A stretch of DNA of 64,000 bases from positions 1 to 64,000 of the forward strand of contig CAIPLT010000081.1 in the NCBI GenBank assembly GCA_903865935.1. The letters are read 5' to 3'. Positions 63,001 through 64,000 of this stretch are shown here, one piece after another (within the stretch, counting starts at the first letter, position 1; every line of letters begins with the position of its first letter). This DNA comes from Caldifarciminota bacterium. Its GTDB lineage: Bacteria; Hydrothermota; Tepidihabitantia; Tepidihabitantales; CAIPLT01. The notes below the pieces were generated by a model that saw only the letters and a list, made by a program, of their open reading frames with translations, was not told the DNA's origin and searched no databases. Both the position numbers and the translations under genes were made by a program.

Positions 63001-64000
63001 GTCGTACCCATGTTCCATGGTTATAGGTTGATTGATTAGGATTTTTATCTACCGTTCCACTACCGGAACTATTAACGGTTAAAGTATAGGTATTGATTGC
63101 AAAGTGTGCGGTTACAACCTTATCACTATTCATTAAAATTGAATCGGGGTTATTCGTACTGGTTAAGCTATCGGTCCAGTTAACAAAGTGCCAGCCGAGA
63201 TCCGGATTTCCGGTCAAGTGTAGCCATGTACCGTAAGTATAGATTGCTAGGTCTGGAGTTTTGGTTACATTACCATTACCAACGATACTTACCGTCAAAT
63301 TAAACGAATCAATACCATACGTGGCGCTGATGGTGTGGTTATCAGTTACATTAGTAAATAAATAGGTCAATGCTAATGCTACTGGACTTCCATCTACTAA
63401 TATACTCAAAGTATGATAACCGGTATTAGGTGTTATATTATAAAGCTGACTGCCATTATAAGTCACGGTTGTTGGACCAGTCGGTGTTACTGAACCGTTC
63501 GCTCCTGAACTCGCAGTGATTGTAAATGAATCAATACCAAACGTAGCTGAAATCGTGTGAGTGGTAGTTACATTAGTAAACTCATAAGTCGGTCCAAGTG
63601 TCACCGAGCCACCATCCACTAAAATACTCAACGTATGATAACCGGTAGAAGGTGTGATTGCAAATAACTGACTCCCATTATACGGAACCGGAATGACTCC
63701 TAATGGTGAAACCGTACCGTTGGTACCAGCACTCGCCGTAATCGTAACACTGTCAATCTGGAAACTGGCTTCAATAGTTCGACTGGTTGTAACATTGGTA
63801 AAATCATAACTTGTTACCCGTCCTACTGAACTACCATCAACCAACACATTTAAAATGTGATAATGCTCAGCCGGTGTTATCGTAAAACTCTGATTACCAC
63901 CATAGGTAATATAAATTGTCCCGGACGGTGATATCGTACCATTCGGACCCGCGCTTGCGGAAATGCTGAGCGAGTCCGTTGCGAATGTAGCATGAATTGT
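60050..64000 (-). CDS. Giant InlB-repeat/Kelch surface protein with sorting tail (N-terminus beyond window)
   Basis: At least 1316 aa; the frame is open to the right edge, so the true start lies outside, and the in-frame GTG at 63847 is internal. Visible order: three 75-aa modules (TASAGTNGTVSPLG, NGSQLFAITPSTGYHTLSI), nine InlB B-type repeats of about 70 aa (YNYGTWVHLTANPATGWHF, WSGDLTGSNNPDSIYI), a Kelch-like propeller with FYKY/FWKY ends (about 60390-61310), then a C-terminal sorting tail (NPFTKIVTLNYTV, IKLYNTNGRLIETVNDGYHN, KGIYFLKYSD). An exported, cell-surface, probably adhesive protein. The Kelch and tail portions closely match the protein at 13573-16626. Confidence 0.88.
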   Translation of the reverse strand, partial: TIHATFATDSLSISASAGPNGTISPSGTIYITYGGNQSFTITPAEHYHILNVLVDGSSVGRVTSYDFTNVTTSRTIEASFQIDSVTITASAGTNGTVSPLGVIPVPYNGSQLFAITPSTGYHTLSILVDGGSVTLGPTYEFTNVTTTHTISATFGIDSFTITASSGANGSVTPTGPTTVTYNGSQLYNITPNTGYHTLSILVDGSPVALALTYLFTNVTDNHTISATYGIDSFNLTVSIVGNGNVTKTPDLAIYTYGTWLHLTGNPDLGWHFVNWTDSLTSTNNPDSILMNSDKVVTAHFAINTYTLTVNSSGSGTVDKNPNQSTYNHGTWVRLTAIAGTGWHFFEWRGDISGNNNPESIYMNSAKTVTASFQINNYSLTISIDGNGYVSKSPDLSSYNYGSWVHLTAIPQIGWHFVNWSDDLTGSNNPDSIYIDGVKTVIAHFAINSYALTISINGDGAVTKNPDQTTYNYGTWVKLTANPATGWHFLEWRGDISGSNNPDSVYIDGPKTVTANFGFNTYTLTIITNGNGIVQIFPNQTSYNYGTWVLLIAVPATGWNFVDWSGDLTGGNNPDSIYINGNKTVIANFAVNTYPLTTHVIGSGSIIRNPDQSSFAYGTWVHLTANPQTGWHFVNWSDSLTGSNNPDSIYINGPKVVTATFAINTYSLTVIVVGNGNVIKNPEQTTYNYGTWVRLTANADDGWHFVSWSGDLTGSNNPDSVLMNDNKTVTANFGINTCNLTINISGNGSVDKEPNQSSYNYGTWVQLTAIPNTGWHFTSWSGDLVSTNNPDSIYMNGNKTISANFSIYTYVLNITIIGNGNVIRIPNQPTYNYGTQIQLTAVPTRRWCFTGWSGDTTGNSNPISFFITADKNFTATFESVPYPTWQQRKNILTNILGKDVRDGGALVATSGTKDGGALYAFRGNKSNEFYKYTADTWVIKESIPYGIKQSNPTRINKKQVRQGGALCYDNVNNIIYATKGNNTKEFWAYYVDTVLTTTETLAGWRPKPFIPSDKALRNGSSLLYHNGLVYLLVGGLNRQYNDFFVYNPSDSTWTVKEKAPIGADGKSYKAGSCIVSDGIYIYALKGGAKINEFYRYNIEDNSWTLYPGDSLPRIHPIMGNKKTKVKDGAAMTMAYGNIYAIKGGGSPEFWKYTPGAIRPWMPIDTIPKGVRGKKGTPKTGASLTFLNDTIYLLKGNKTLELWRYGPIIADAQTARTPISVTNPSIMSENNTKTKCGLKISSNPFTKIVTLNYTVTISGKVLIKLYNTNGRLIETVNDGYHNTGTYTTRLSTDHLAKGIYFLKYSDMTNSSEIKLIVQ
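61370..63305 (-). repeat. Nine tandem ~210-bp coding repeats
   Basis: Encodes the InlB-like units with core YGTW, GWHF, NNPDSIY and VTANF. DNA of neighbouring units is similar but not identical; some alternate between WRGDISG and WSGDLTG variants, hinting at duplication of pairs. Confidence 0.85.
63306..64000 (-). repeat. Tandem ~225-bp coding repeats, continuing off the window
   Basis: Three units of about 75 codons with ASAGTNGTVSP, YNGSQL, TGYHTLSILVDG and FTNVTTTHTISATF. The array continues past the right edge. Confidence 0.8.

Overview
This window looks like a chromosomal segment of a low-GC, diderm bacterium. BamA, LolC and LolD, several signal-peptide proteins with predicted beta-barrels, and secreted proteins ending in C-terminal sorting tails like those of the Por/type IX system all point to an outer membrane. 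The combination of such tails, MXAN_6640-like secreted proteases, Kelch/SBBP/InlB-type repeat proteins and an McsA/McsB/ClpC set suggests an FCB-like or candidate-phylum lineage such as WOR-3. No rRNA is present, so this placement is inference. RNA genes seen: tRNA-Leu(CAA), tRNA-Ser(TGA), tRNA-Ser(GCT), tRNA-Gln(TTG) and RNase P RNA.

Layout. 1-1886: remnant or edge of an integrated element (Cys-rich protein, excisionase-like protein, tyrosine integrase) lying flush against tRNA-Leu. 2028-6260 (-): manC-rdgB-mgtA operon. 6432-8070 (+): two tRNA-Ser genes and gltX. 8060-16626 (-): acyP, a frameshifted methyltransferase, two tandem secreted HExxH proteases and an SBBP/Kelch repeat protein. 17272-22330 (+): lysS, lolC, lolD, mcsA, mcsB. 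22428-29336: an RRM protein (-), then a degenerate nucleotidase-like lipoprotein, an isoprenylcysteine-methyltransferase-like membrane protein, clpC and bamA (+). 29836-33490 (-): sugar-type solute-binding lipoprotein, OB-fold sorting-tail protein, outer-membrane-like protein. 33650-34623 (+): barrel protein and DUF167. 34626-37695 (-): a GT2/DUF2304/SMR/ArnT-like lipid-sugar cassette. 37784-45463 (-): glyS, DUF192, ispE, tRNA-Gln, prs, rplY, pth, ychF, rpsF, ssb. 45857-53768 (-): the S10 ribosomal cluster from rpsJ to rpsH, which then stops and is followed by a LivJ-like binding protein. 53885-56705 (-): rnpB and a large TPR protein. 56852-59791 (+): etfB-etfA-HdrD-like operon. 60050 to the right edge (-): a giant InlB-repeat/Kelch surface protein whose N-terminus lies outside the window.

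The most striking signal is regulatory. At least eight genes (lysS, lolD, the nucleotidase-like lipoprotein, the ICMT-like gene, clpC, the family 1 binding protein, glyS and the TPR gene) carry near-consensus -35/-10 boxes whose -10 box ends only 6-10 nt before the start codon and have no ribosome-binding site, which predicts leaderless mRNAs. The rnpB promoter, whose RNA 5' end can be placed from helix P1, has the same -10-to-start spacing and so calibrates the prediction. Ribosomal and many other genes use ordinary Shine-Dalgarno sites, so both modes seem to coexist.

Functionally, most of the window is housekeeping (translation, envelope biogenesis, proteostasis). Added to this are an exported-protein repertoire (paired proteases, Kelch/repeat adhesin-like proteins) and a soluble electron-transfer-flavoprotein module.
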